NCBI GenBank assembly: GCA_032173965.1
Contig: CM063290.1
Span: 4,663,501-4,727,500 of the forward strand
DNA from: Sitta carolinensis
Taxonomy: Eukaryota > Chordata > Aves > Passeriformes > Sittidae
Length of the DNA stretch: 64,000 nucleotides
Direction: 5' to 3'
Below are positions 1 through 13,400 of this stretch, piece by piece. The notes beneath the pieces are model-generated. The model saw only the letters and a list, made by a program, of their open reading frames with translations, ran no database searches and was not told the DNA's origin. The translations under genes and the position numbers were made by a program. Numbering within the stretch: the stretch's first letter is position 1; the number at the start of each line of letters is the position of its first letter.

Positions 1-3000
1 TCACCTTGAGTGTTTATAAACGAGGGCAGGATGTGAAGAAGTGAGCTAGTGCCTTTCTGGGACAGCTGAGGAAGAGTCTGCTGGAGCTGTGAGGAGGAGC
101 CAGAGTCAGCAGAACCAGCTTCCCTTCCCTCGCTGGGGTTCAGGTGGTTCTCAGGTGGGATTTGAGCACCTTCCTTTAGGCTGGTGTGACTGAGACCAGC
201 AGCCAAGAGAATCGGAGCTCTGTGATCAGGAGCTGTGAGAAAAACTTGGAGAATGGGTTTTGTTTGGGCTATGGAAGGGCAGGCTCGAAGGAGGTGGGGC
301 AGTGAGGGATTTGAGCTGTTGGAATGGAAATAACAGGAGGCTCCTCTGTTATGAGTGGAGAGTGAAGAAGCAAAAGTGTTAAAGGAGAGTGCAAGTTCAT
401 TTCAATGCAAGGGCAGGTAGGCAATGGAAGACACAGGTGGGAATTTTCTTGGAGCTTCAGCCACTGGAGATGCTGAAGAAGCAGCATCAGCCAGGAGAGG
501 CTCAGGTAGAGCTGGTATTGTGGCAGCTCCCTGTTTCAGGGAAATACTTGACTGTTGCACTCTCTGATCCACAAGAACAATGCTCTGGTTGAGACTTATC
601 CACTTAATATGCAGCTTTTAATTTTTTAATTCTTAATGGGAATTAAACTGTGAAACTCCTGTGAAGGAAGGAGGAGATGGCTCTGCCTCTGGTGAGCAGG
701 CTCAGCTGGGAAAGTGCTGGGCTCACCAGCAGCATCTCCAAGCCCTGTGCTGAACGCCATACTTTACATTTTAGCTTGCATTTTTTTCCTACATTAATTG
801 TGGTGTAAGTGCAGTACTGTAATAAAACTCCCAACAGAGGGACAGAGAATATTAATATATAGTGAAATTTGGCTTTAATACTTACCGAATATATATGCAT
901 GAATGAAGAGTATGTACATATTATGTATATATGAAATGTGCTTTTACTCCAGGGAGATGGCAGCTCACAGTAGCCTCACAAAACAGCCCAACATGTCCCT
1001 GAGAACCACCAGTGTTGATGATTCTCATTCCCTTGCCCGATGTAGAGTGCTTGTTTGTGACAGGTGGAATTAATTGCTGTGTTTTTGATGAGCACATTCA
1101 AACAGAGCCTTACAGATGATTCACTGAAGTTCAGGATCCAAACATGTCACAAATAAAACTCGTCAGCCCTGTGATGGTGATGGGTGGCACTGTGGCAGTG
1201 CTGGGTGGGCTGGAAGGGTTGGAGGTTTGTTTTAGTTCAGTTTTCACTGGCTGGCTGATATTTCTCCTCGTGGGTGGACAGGTGAAGAATAGCCATCACC
1301 TAATTCCCTTGTTTGGGGCAGGTGGAAGAGAACGTTCTGTGTAACTTCATTGTTGGCCAGGTTTGGGTCTGCTGCTGATTGTACAGTCCTTCTGGTGTTG
1401 CCATGGGAATGAAATAATTATATTGTGAATATTCGAGCATTTTCTTCTACTGTTGCAGTAGAAGTGGTGTTGTATAATTATTGCTGCCTTTGATGGAGGT
1501 TGAGCTCAGAGCTGAGTGTTCAGTTTTTGTATAAACCTGTTGCAGAGAACAAAACTTTCTGCAAGTGAATGCTCTTTTATAAATGTGGCTGAAAGCTAAC
1601 ACATGCACACACACACTCCCCAAAAAGTGTTATATCACTAGAATGTGTTGAAGAGCTGTCTCAAAATTGAAAAGGCAAAAATAACATTTTTAGTCATGTT
1701 CTCATGGCTTGTTGTTTGTCTTTCAGGCGAATAGTGTCATATTGTATGCAAATGGAAATGCTGGTGCAGAAGTAAAATAATTCTTATTTCAGGACATCTG
1801 TTTTCCTTGCAACTGAGTTCTGGTGAAAAGTTAGTCCACTGGTTATATAGGTCTGGTGGGAAGCTGATCTGGAGGGTCCTGATCCTCCTTTAGCTGTCCA
1901 TAGATGTAGCAATGTAAAAACGTCGTAAATGAGATTTTTTAATGCTAAAGTGAAGCCTGATGCTGACAGAGATCTCCCATCATTTGTGTGGCTTGGCAGT
2001 AGTTACTTGATGGGTTTTCCCCATTTCTGAATTCAGCTTTGTGGTCTCCTTTTCTCTTTGTAGCCTCATGCGGGGGCCAGGCTGCAGTTTTCTGTGCAAA
2101 GTCTCTTGTCTCTCACATTTCTTGGTAGTGCTGTTCTCTCTGTTCATCCATGGACTTTCTGGCATATTTCTGTCATATTTCTGTCATAAAACAAAGGGTT
2201 ATGCCAAGGAAAAACAAGATAGTGCATATGAGGAAGACTTACTTTTTTTCCAAAACAGAGTATTTTTTCTGTGATACCCTACAATTTTTTTTTTTTTTTT
2301 TTTGCAGTCTGAAGTTTTAGTCAGGCTTAAGTGTTGCTTTGTGACCTAAATCCTATTCTGGGTTTGTGTCCAGTTACGTTCCCACAAACTTCCTGTGTGA
2401 CCCTGCATCAGGCATTTCATTACTTTGTCCCACAGTTTCACCCGTGAAGCGAAGGGAATAACAACCCTGCTCCAGCCAAGATGTTCTGGGGATGGATTCG
2501 TGAGTGCTCGTGGGGTAACGTGGTGCTGGGTCACAGAAAGGCTTTTGTGCTCCTGCCTCAGATGTCAGGATGTCATCTTGGGCTAATATTCCTCACAAAA
2601 TGAATGTCTCTCCAGTTTCAGGTTATGGTGCTGTGGCTTGTGTGCTAATGGATTAATTTCAGATGTTTTCAAGTAGTTGGTTGTTCTCTTTGTTTCCAAA
2701 GTAGTCCTAATTTATTTAACAGTATTTGCCATTCAAGTCAACTGATTTTAGACAGATGTTTGTCTCTTGTGTTTCAGTCTAGACATTTATGATTTACAAT
2801 CTGTAGCCCATCTGGTGAATTGCCATGGGAATATGCTTATTTTCAATGCTTGAAGTATTGCAACATACTCTTTGCAAGTGTTTTTGCAGTAGCGACTGGT
2901 GAGCCAACCATCAGGAGGGGTTTATTTTAGCAAAAGGCTCTGACTTGTTTGTTCAGATTAGGACAGGAAAATACTCCTCTTCTGTTCAAAACAACAACAA

Positions 3001-6000
3001 CAAAAAATGTTCCACTGCAAAATGCTGCCTGTAAATTGAAACTCTAGAGTGATAGATATATGGTCTAGTTTAAGAAAGAAACAAAACTCACCTGGGAGTG
3101 TTGAAGAACAGCAAGAGACCTGAAGAATCCCCCTCGTCCAGCTCCATTCTCTGTGGCTGAACAGGTTTACTTGTCTAACCTTTTTGAAAGACTTTAGTGA
3201 GCTTCAGGTTGTCCACGTTTCCCATAATTTGTAAATTTAAGTGTGGTCACTGCAGAGTGTGGTCACTGATATTTTGTCACTGGTGTAGGGTATGCTCTGG
3301 GACTGGTCCTTGTCCCCAAGTGCTTTCTCCTTCCTTTCCAGCCCCACGGTAGGAGGAGAAGCTGAGGATATGCCAGGCTGCTAAAGAGCCTGTTGTCCTT
3401 GTCTGGACTCCTCTCTGTGTGTTAAATTAGTGAAGTGTGCTGAGCCCCAGAACCACGGTGCAGGATGGCAGGTGAGGAGCAGGACAGCTCTTCATGCTCT
3501 CAGGATGAGCATGTCCAAGTTCGAACCTCTTCATGTTTGAAACAACAAACATTTGATGCTTGAAAAGTTTTTAGTTCATAGTTGTGTGGTGGACAGAAGT
3601 GAGCATTTAACCTGACTTCCTGTCAGAATTTGGCTGAACTAGTGCTGCTGTGTGACTGCTGGAATAGTGTGGCCGCTTTGGACAGGGCATGTTCGGGGCA
3701 ACGGACAGCTTTTAGTTCATTTCCTGTTTTTACAGGTTACTGCATTATTTCTAGAATATGCCCCAAACCAGAATACAACATCTGGGAGACACACACAGCA
3801 AACCAGCGCTCTGCTGAGTGGGAATCCTGTGGTTCTGACATGAAAGCGTGGGGTGCTGTTGTTGAGCTCCAGGCTGGACGTGCTCGAGCCTCCCGCTGTG
3901 TGCAGCAGGTCAGGCAGCAAACTCCGGCAGCACAGAGGCTTTCAAGGGGTTCCAGTGTAAACAGCAAAGGTGCTTCGTGTAAATAACCCAGAAAATGCTC
4001 CAGGAGCTGAGTGCTGGGTGCGTTTGGCACGCATTTCTGAGCAGTGTGATTGGATGCTTGGTTGAGTGAGTTTGTCTGCAAATCTTTTGATGTTGGAAGC
4101 GTCAGTCAGACCCAGACTGGAGCGTGGCTGGTCCTGTCGGGTCTGTGGCTGCAGAGTCCAGGGCCTGAACGTGTCATTCGAGCATTTGGGGTTTGCAGTT
4201 TGGTCTTTATAACAATTGTGCACTGAAACTCCCAGACACCAATGTGTTTTTTATAACTTGCATCGGTTTGGCATCTTATTTTTAATTATATTTACAGCAC
4301 AATCCGAGAGTGAGTAAAGAGCTGTTATATTTGTAGTCCTGGGATTTAGAAAAAACATGAAGTGGTCACAGAAGTCACAAGGAGTTCAAGAAGCGTGTGT
4401 TACCTACATCAAAAGTGCATTAATCTCCACTGTCAGTACAGAGGTGACTGTGCTCTGTGGTTAAGCCATGCACCTGCAGGATTTCTCAGGCTGATTTTTT
4501 TTTTATTTTAGCTGTTCCATTTGCATTTAAATAGTCATTTGTTGAGGGATCCAAGATAATTTGAAATTCATGGAGTTATTTCTGTTAAACTTGAGGGTTT
4601 TGGTAATGTTTTGTACTCTTCAAAGGCGAAGGCATCACTCCATAGTACTAAACTGTGATCTGAATAGAAAATAAGCAGTTGAGGTGCCAGTATGTGAATG
4701 GGCATGTGGCAGGCATCCTTTTATTCATCCTTTTATATCTTGGTGTGTAGATGAGGTCATCTTAAAAATAGTGACAAATCTGTAGGGATAAACAGGATAA
4801 AACTCTGCCTGTCTCAGGCATGATCTAGTGCCTTGGGGATGGCCAAGTGCTGGACGCATTTCTTAGCATTTATTAAAGAACAGGTAACATTATTTTAGCA
4901 CCTTTCACTACCCTGCCATTGGCAGGTTGACTGCAGCATGAGTGGAACTTTTTTTCTGCCGTTTCACACTTCTCCAGAGGTATTTTTTAAAGCTGTCAAC
5001 CCTCCAAGCACTTAATATTGTTAAAGCTACTCCTTTTCTCTCTAATGTGGAGCTGCTTTAATCTACAAATTCACACTGATCTAAGGACAAAATATTTAGA
5101 TCTTGATCAGCAGCAGATATAAGACCCTGTGTCCTAGGAGCTTGAATAGACACCTGGGAGTTGACTCTGCCTTGTGCTGTACATGAGCAGAGGAGAGTTA
5201 GTGGCCAAATTAGCTCTTGTCTAGGAGAGAGTGCAGTTCAAAATTGTGGGGGTACTGGTACGTGAAAGCTCTTTACATCCTGTTTTAAAGGTTTTTACCA
5301 AGTGCTGTGATATGCTCATGTTCACTTGTGCTAACAAAGAGTTCTAGGCTGTGGCCAAAAGGCTGGGAAAAATGCTCACCACAGCTCTGCTGCACAGGGA
5401 AGGAGATGAATGGAAGGATCCAGGGTTTGGTTTTGTTTTGTTTTTTCTTTTCCTTGTCATCACCTTATTTAGTCCGTAAGTTGCTTTGAGAATAACCAAG
5501 TGGAGGGAGAAGACACGTGTGCCTGACAGGGAGCCTGTTTGTGCTTGTTTCATTGAGGAAATTGTTCCGGAACAGCTGCTCATCCATGTGAAAATGCAAA
5601 CCCTTGGGTCCCAGCCAAGGTCAGCAAGCCCTGGGTCATTTGTTTTAGCAAAGCAGACCAATTTGCCCTTTAATTATCTCTCCTTTTCATTCTGTCACAC
5701 CTCTTGCTCCATAGATTTACTTCCTGAGAAGTGCCACATGTGAAAGAAGTGATACCAGTTTTCTTGTGGATCAGGGAGAGGTAGAATAATTTTTCATGGG
5801 TTAATTTTAACTGCTAAGCTTTATAAAATTTAATTCATTTACCTCTCTGGATTTAATTTGTCACTTAGCTAGTTCAGTAGGTTCTTGTTACTAAAATGTA
5901 CAGGGTTCTTAATTTTCAAACTCAGATTGCAAATTCACTTAAGTTCATATTGTTTCTCTGCTAGTGCAGGTATTGTGGTGTGAAATGGTAAATTGGTATG

Positions 6001-6360
6001 TGTTTGCTGGAAACAGGGCTGAGAAATTCCTGAGCTTCAGGAAATTTCCAGTAACTGCTTTCACAATGGCAACTTAATAATGAAGCCTGGTAGAGTTTGG
6101 TGATTGCAAAACAGTCACTAGAAACTCAGTGTAAAACGTATGCCCATGTGCTGGAGCTGGATGTGAAAAATATTCTACAGGGGACATAATAAAGAAAAGC
6201 AGTGCTCTCTGAGCACTCATGAAAGTGCTGTGGTAAAATGACTTCTTTGCCCTATAATGTTATGTGGAAGGAGAGAAAGGAAAGGACTGTTGCTGTAGCT
6301 GGAGGAGCTGAAATGCCAGATTCTGGCTCCTGTAATTTAAGGAAAGAAAACTGATTAAAG

Positions 6361-6388
6361 TGATCTTTAATGCATGCATTAAAGGTCA
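6361..6388. repeat. Nearly perfect 28-nt palindrome
   Basis: The central 20 bases (6365-6384) are perfectly self-complementary around ATGCAT. The arms extend four more bases each side with a single mismatch (T6364 against G6385, a wobble pair in RNA). The 7-mer ATTAAAG also occurs at 6354-6360, so it and its complement alternate three times in 31 bases. The right end reads AAAGGTCA, which resembles an extended nuclear-receptor half-site; that reading is inference. Confidence 0.7.
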
Positions 6389-7494
6389 CTAGGGAACAAG
6401 AAAAAAGCGTACTTATTCCAAAACTGGTTTCGTACAAGAATTTTGAAAGTGTCACGGGTTGCAACCCAGGCTATAATTAGCCTTGAAAATCTTTGGACAG
6501 AAGTTTCTCGAGTACATTGTGACATTATTCCAGAAGGAATAAAGAGTACCAGAAGAACTGTCAATCTCTGCTTGACAGGAACATCCTCTTGCCAGGGCAA
6601 TTGGGAGACGGAGGTGGAAGGGAGCTCTGTTTTCATGTGCAATAAAATCACCCAATAAAACATGGCACAAGAAGGAAGAGAATGGTTGTTATTGTCATTT
6701 TTGTTAGATTGAGCGTGCAGGTAGGTTTTATTTTTAAAGGGAATGGAGTTGATAAAACTTGTTGGTTATCTGAAATGGTTAAAATAATCAGTTTAATGCC
6801 ATCAGAGGGGTGACAGAGTGGCACAAAGCAATAGATGTTTGGGAAGAGGAGGAAAAGCTCAGACCTGGGTGCCATGGTGTTAATTAGTTCTGCCACTATA
6901 TGAGACTGAGTTGCTTCTTTTACTTATTCAAAGTTTTATTCTGTTAAATATTACCCTGTTAGAAATAGGAGAACTGTGCTCTGCCAGCTGGGGACAAGTG
7001 GGGTCTGTCCCTTGCCTGGTGAGGTGGACACTGGTGCCTCCAGCCTGGCTCTTGCTTTTCCTCTTCCTTCAGAGGAGGGGGAATAATTTCCTTGCACCTG
7101 CACTTTGGCCAGGGCAGCCCTCCAGGAGCCAGAGATGTGCTGTATTCCTGGGAAAGGAGCTCGGGTGGAATTTGGCCACTGGCTTTGTCAGCAGAGGTGG
7201 CCAAGCGCTGCTGGCTCGGTTTCATTAGGAACTCGGCAGACAATCTGCATTTGTTAACAGGTTTGAAAAGTACTCCAGGGAGCTCACTGCAGTGTGCAGC
7301 ATCTCTGATAGAATGGATGGACGTTTTCTCATTTCAAGTAAACTTTGTATTGAACCACGAGCTTCAATTAAATCTTGCAAAATTGTGATTCCCAAGAGTG
7401 TGCGTTATTCACATCCATCCTGTGAATACAAGCAGCTGAGGAACATCCTCCTCCAAAGTTCTCCTTTTTTCACAGGTCAGAACTATTTGAAATA

Positions 7495-7550
7495 ACTAAA
7501 AAAGAAACCCCAAACCAAACAAACAAAACTCAAGCCAAACAAAAGGCACG
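7495..7550 (+). repeat. A/C-rich low-complexity tract
   Basis: A run of A-rich units separated by single or double C (AACAAAC-like) with few T or G. It is simple sequence of the kind common in bird introns. No function is inferred. Confidence 0.6.
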
Positions 7551-10369
7551 GTTTTGTTTTAGTGTTAATTAGGGAATGGCTAGACAGCAAGAAGAATGTT
7601 TAATAATTGCTGAGACTCATTGAGCTGTGGAGGTGGGGGTCTTTATTTTACTACCACTTGAAGTTGTTTTGATACTGTTGATGAGAGGAATGCCATAATG
7701 TGTGCTAAAGTCATTTGGCTAACCCTGAAATCAAAGCACTGGAAACAAAATCTAGCTGCAAATCACCAGGCTGTCAGTCTTTAAAAACCTGTTATCCAAA
7801 TTACTTTAACAGTTTGTGGGTCACATGCAAGGTTAAGACTCATCTTATATGGTGCACGTTTTGATGACAAAACACAATATTACTTTTTTTTTTTTTTTTT
7901 ATTGGAGTGGAAGTGTTACAGTCAACAGTATCAGTCTGGGAGTTTGATTTCTTCCTGTAAGCAGATCACTACTCCATATGAGCAGGTTTGGAAGGACAGC
8001 TATGAGGCATCCATGCTGCTGATTTGTTCTGTGTATGTCACCTCTCTATGTGCAAACTCCAAAACTGTTCCATTTTAAAGTTTATTTCCAAGTCACAGTA
8101 GCTATTTTTGAGAATGACTGGCCAATACAACTATAAGAAGTTTTGGTGAGGGTTGAAACAGGTTTTGCATAAAGCTTCATTTTACTGAGCAACATTTACG
8201 TTCAGTATTTAAATTATTGTCTATTTAAATGGTGAGCTCAGGATTTTAAAATTTTTATCAACAGTTTTTCTTGCAGTTTTTTGGGTTTGAGAAGTCACTG
8301 ACAAGGAATGTGTTGCATAACTGTTAACTGTTCATTTTACATATTTCAAGCATGGTCTGTCCTGAAAAACTGAACAGTTCTTGGTAATCCAGTGTGGATT
8401 AAATCCCCAAAAAAAGCATCATTGCATGTTCACAGTATCAGCATTTACCTTTTATGTAGTGTCCAGCTTACTGTGGAGCAAAACTTGGCAGTGTGTACAG
8501 ACCAAAATGGATGCAGAGAGAAATTAAAAACTCAAAAGAGGTTTTGCGGAGATTTTTTTTGATTGGGAAAACACATTTATTCAAACAGTATTTCTGTTCT
8601 GAACCAATTGTCACTTCATATTTTTGATGGATTTAAATAAAGCCATTTAGATGGCAGCTCCTTCCCAATAATCACTTACCCTTCAGGCTGAATTTTTTCC
8701 ATTGACACTGAAATTGTTGGCTGTCTGGGGAGACAAATATTGTTGTGAGAGCCATAGCATAAGAGAGAAATCCATATGAGCTGAATAATAACATTTTTCC
8801 CCTTACTGAGCCTGTAGTGTACATAAAGTTCCCCACATAGTGAAGTGTAGGAAAGTATGAAGTCCAACAAAACCAGATCTAAAATATTTACATTTAACCT
8901 TCGCTGTTCCCATTTGCCTTACACACTTGATGATGGTTTACCATATTTCAAATCTAGATGTGAGTAGTAAAAGCTGTAGGGGCTGGTTAGACTGTAAATA
9001 ACTGGATAGAGAAAACAAACCAAGATAAGAGGAGGTAAAAATAACTCAGATGGATTCCTGTGTGTAACTTGGATTTTGGGAGGTGGGAAGTTCTGCTGAT
9101 TGTACCAGAAGCAGCAGGAGTATAAAAATGCAGATGGATAGGGAATAACTGCTAATTTCATGTGGACTGGTTTTGCTGATATCAGAGAACAGACTGTGAC
9201 TCAGTTTGTTGTTGGAGATTTCATTAGATTAGTCTAAATTTTAGGAGCAGTCACTCCTACAGGCCATTGCATCCCATCTGTGCCTGAAGTGCTTCATATG
9301 TTTTAGTGTTCAGCTTCCTTCCCTAAAATGTGATATGGTTTGGAGATGTTGGATGGCTTCTCCATCAGAGAAGGTGATGGAGTTACCTTTTGTGTTGTCA
9401 GTCAAAGCTGAAATTCAGTTTGCAGTGACAAGGAGCAGAGTCCTGCTGAGCTCCTCTCAAGATGTGACTGTGGGGCAAATGGGCTAATTAGCAGTTCAGT
9501 GTCAGATTTTAATATGTAATAAGGAAGGAATGAAATTAATTTTTCTTTTCCAAGCAGTAAAAACTCTGATTGCAAACATCTGTCTGATGTTTGGGGGGTT
9601 TGTTTTACTGGCTGCTCCATGTGATGTTCCCGAAGTTAATGGGCGAATCAATCAGCAGTTGAGAGAACTATTTCCATTTTATCTAGACACTCTCTTTTAG
9701 CTGTGAGGCTCCATTTCCAGAAGCACAGTGGTTATGGCACTTGCTTTGTTGTACTTGTACTCAGTGCCTCAAAATGGAACTTGCATGTTCAGGGCTGGAT
9801 TTCAGAGTGGAAACCATAAGCTTCTTGCTTGTATAACCACATTCCAAGGTTAGTCTGAATAGCTGAGATAATGAATTTGGTCTTTGTGCATTCTTAAATA
9901 GATAGATAGTTTTTCACATATGTGACTTTTTTTTTTTTTTGCTACAATTGGACGCTTTCCTTGGGAGCTGCCTAATTCCAGGCTGCACAGTTTCTGCTTT
10001 GTTCCCTGCTCCTGTGTCTTCGACAAGAATAACTTAAACAGAGTTCAATATAGGAATTGTGGGCTGCTAAAGGACATATTGTGTTACTGCTTAATGCTGT
10101 ATAAGTTGATCAGTGGGTAATATAAAGTCTATGTTCTAGCTGGTTTATGATGAAAATATTATTTCAGCAGAATACATGGTAAAGTCATTGAACAATGATC
10201 TTATTCTCAGAATGATGGCACAAGGCATTTTCCATATACCAGAAATTAGTGGAGCTGCTCGTTTTGTTATTGCAGGCTTCAAAAATAAAGCTATTTTTAA
10301 CCTTTTCTAAGCAATTATGCTATTTTTTCAACTGAAAAAACTGATATCTTATTACTCTCTTTCTATTAG

Positions 10370-10446
10370 GACCAGCAGAGGTTCCCATGATGTCACCCAA
10401 TGGATCCATTCCCCCTATTCATGTGCCTCCTGGTTATATCTCACAG
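10370..10446 (+). CDS. FNDC3B: FNDC3B exon A (residues about 63-88)
   Basis: The exon reads (G)PAEVPMMSPNGSIPPIHVP followed by PGYISQ. The first two bases complete a Gly codon whose first base comes from the missing upstream exon, and the exon ends on a codon boundary. The acceptor is TATTAG and the donor CAG|GTATGC. This Met/Pro-rich stretch is nearly identical to the human FNDC3B N-terminal region as I recall it, and a similar segment exists in FNDC3A. It lies before any FN3 domain and is predicted to be disordered. Retaining the following intron would add six codons and then a stop. Confidence 0.95.
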
Positions 10447-13400
10447 GTATGCTTCTTGAAGAATTAAAAATTTTATTATTAAAATAATAAAAAATTTAAA
10501 ATGCAAAAGCATCGATCTACATAGAGAAATCTCCTTGGTTGAAGTTTAATTCAGAAGTTTTAATGAAAATGATAATGCACATCTTCATGCTCCTGCTCTT
10601 TACTGATAGTACACCCACATTTGCACAAGTGCCTGGGGTTGTGCAGCTTCACACCATGGGATTTGTAGTAGATTTGGGGTTTGAGCACCAGCAAAAGCTC
10701 TGCACACAGACTGAGCCTATAAATGCAACTTGTATTGTTTGTGAGAGGGGCAGAAGTCCTTGATGTTGGGTAATGCCTCAAGTTCTTGTGTGACAGTCAG
10801 AAGGGGTAGGAGACCGTGGAAGTGAGAGAAGGAGCCACTGTAGCTATAAAATATTCACTTGATCCTCAGAACCTTTGAGCAGAGATCCTGCAGCATACCA
10901 AGAACTGGGGATTTTGGTGTGGTTTCAAGAATAAATGTGATTTAACTATCTATTTATGGCAAAAAAATGGAAAAGGTTTCGCAAAGCTGTTAGGTTTTGG
11001 AACTCTTGAACAGCTACTGCTCTTCTGTGTAAATAACCCCAGATTACCAGTCTGTTCCTTCCATCTTCTGCAAAGCTTAGATTCCTTCTGAGGTAAGAAA
11101 AAAACCCAATACCAAGCCAAAAGATTGATATAAGGCACAACAGCTGTGAACGATACAATAAATCAAATAATTTCACTATTTTCATTGAGACCTGGACCAA
11201 AAGCTTCTTTAAAATTACACAAAGTATTTCAGATATCCTTGATGAATAGCATAAGAACTTTTGATAGATATAGTTTGGCATCTTTCTAAGCAGAAAATAG
11301 ATGATGTCCTGGAGTCTCTTCCCCTCCCCAGGAAGCATGTGAGCTTGTGTAATTCTGAAAAATTGTGGATGGCGTCATGCTAAAATCCCACAAAATACTG
11401 CAATCACTCTGTGGTATTTTGACTTCTGAACAGAGTGAAAACACGCTTCAAGTCAGGGGGAATTTGTTAGCCAGCCTAGGAGGAAAGGGCAGGATATCAG
11501 GGTGGTCCTCCTGCTCCTCAGCCCTCCCAAGGGGAGTGGTTGGAGTTTTGAGACAGCGTTTGCTGCTTAATGCTCCTCATGGGCTCACCTTATTTAATAG
11601 ACTGGCCCATATCATGCAGAGGATTATCTAAAGATTTATTCTTCCTTTGAAATTGCTTTAGCACCTTTTTAATTTTAAAATGTATTTATACCTCTCCACC
11701 TCTGTGCTGAGATAAATGGTTGGGTATAATTGGAATGCTTTCCAAACCAGAGGGATGAAAGTTTTCCAGCTGTATCTCTGTCTGAGCCCAGCTCTTCAGT
11801 ACAGCTTTTTGTGGGGCACCATAATAATTCCACTAAAGAAGCCTTTGAGTAGTTTCTTAACCAGAAAAAATCCAACCAAAAACCCTTTTCTGAAGCAGTT
11901 TTTCCAGGGAGCTGGAAATATGTTGTAAAGTTTTAGGGGGAAACTCTGTATTCGGTGCTTTTCTGCAGCGGAATGTGTGTTCTGTTCTGTGGTGAGTGAG
12001 CCTCTTGCCTTTCAGACTGCTTCATATTAAAGAGTAGTTGAAAGTCTGTAGTAATGAAATTAGCCCTTTGTTGTAATAAATGTCTCTGCCTTATTTGCTC
12101 TTGCTTTTGTCTATTGCTTCATAGCTAAACCCAGTCTTTTATGATAAACAATTAGAACACAACTTAAATTTAGCATGTCAACGGAAAGGCCATAAAGCAA
12201 ATGAATGCACTCTGGGATATGAATCAAAATATATTTGATTTTTGGTTTGATTTGTCCCCAAAGTGTACATCTAAGAAAGCAATATCCCTGCAGAGAAACA
12301 ACAGTGCCTATTAAAAAAAGGCATGAAATCTTATTTCCATTTTGTTATGCCAAGCCTGTGTGAGCTGTGTTAGCCCTGAGCATTACAGGAGTTATTGAAT
12401 GATTGCAACCCTGGATTAACGTGGTGCTTCATCACCTCTTTGGAAAAACTGGCAGGAGGATGTGAGCCCTGCAAGGTCAGCCCCACTGGAAGCAGCATGA
12501 ACACGGCCTCTGTTTCAAGGACCACGTTAATAATTGTGACTAGAAGCTGGGTTTGTTGATGTTAAGGAGATGTTCCCAATGATGAGGCTTAGCCAGGGCA
12601 GGAAATGATCCAGGAAAATAATAGAAAACTAATACACACCAGCAGTTCAAATCTTTAATGCTGTGGTTTTGCTCTCAAAAGACCAGCTGTTCAAAGAGCC
12701 AATATTTTGCATTATCTTTTCAGCAGACAAACCTCTGTGCACCTCTGGCAGATATGAGCTATCAGATCAGGGTTCATGTCCCTGCAGTTCTTTGTGGGCT
12801 AAGGGTTAGTTAAATATAGATGAGAGAAGTTCCTTGCTGTGCTCTTGGTGGACAATATCTCTGCTGTAAAAGTTCTTTGTGGAGGTGACATGGCAGAGAA
12901 ATCTGCACTAAATGTGTGTGTGTTGTCGACTTCTTTGGCTTTGACTGTTTGCAAGTTAGAGATTAAGGATTTGGAGGATGAGGTGTTAAATCTGGGGACA
13001 TCCTCATGAGTTGTATCTGGTTTTTAGTGTATGTTTGGAGGAGAGAAGGAGGGTTTGAAGTGTTCTAATCAGGAGAACTAGAAAAATGAAAATATAAAAC
13101 ATCAGGATCATGAATTTGTTTGTTTAGTGCTACTGGCTGAGGACTGCTCTCTCTGAAATAAATTTGGAGCAATTCCACTTGAATTTGAGAAGTTATTTGT
13201 CTGTAGTTGGACATAAGAATTTGGCATGAAACTCCACTTTTGATTTTACTTACATGTTTGTTAATATGAGCTCTCTGCCACAGATATTTTAAGACTAAAG
13301 GACCAATTTACTGGATGGACCATGAGGTGCACATGTGTTGAAAACCCTGCTTTGTCCATGGGGTTTCTATGGTCTGAAGTGTTCAGTTTGAGCCATGGTC

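Larger units (their letters stand above)
1..10369 (+). other. FNDC3B: Intronic sequence upstream of exon A (5' part outside the window)
   Basis: About 10.4 kb with no exon I can support. The protein segment expected just before exon A (in the human protein it ends in a stretch like EDGTLQCIQ) was looked for and not found, so this is taken as the 3' part of a long intron. It holds homopolymer T runs (2285-2303 and 7884-7900), an A/C-rich tract (about 7495-7550), a nearly perfect palindrome (6361-6388) and a 16-base direct duplication near 3239-3268. Open frames of 60-118 codons on both strands show no recognisable domain. No recognisable interspersed repeat was seen. Confidence 0.8.

Noticed and set aside
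2285..2307. T19 followed by GCAG, looking like a strong splice acceptor
   Set aside because: No donor or coding sequence resembling FNDC3B follows within exon distance. Homopolymer T runs ending in CAG are common in introns.
3630..3986. Plus-strand frame of 118 codons with overlapping antisense frames (3737-4081)
   Set aside because: No similarity to the missing FNDC3B N-terminal exons or any known family; the frame has no clear start context. Treated as chance.
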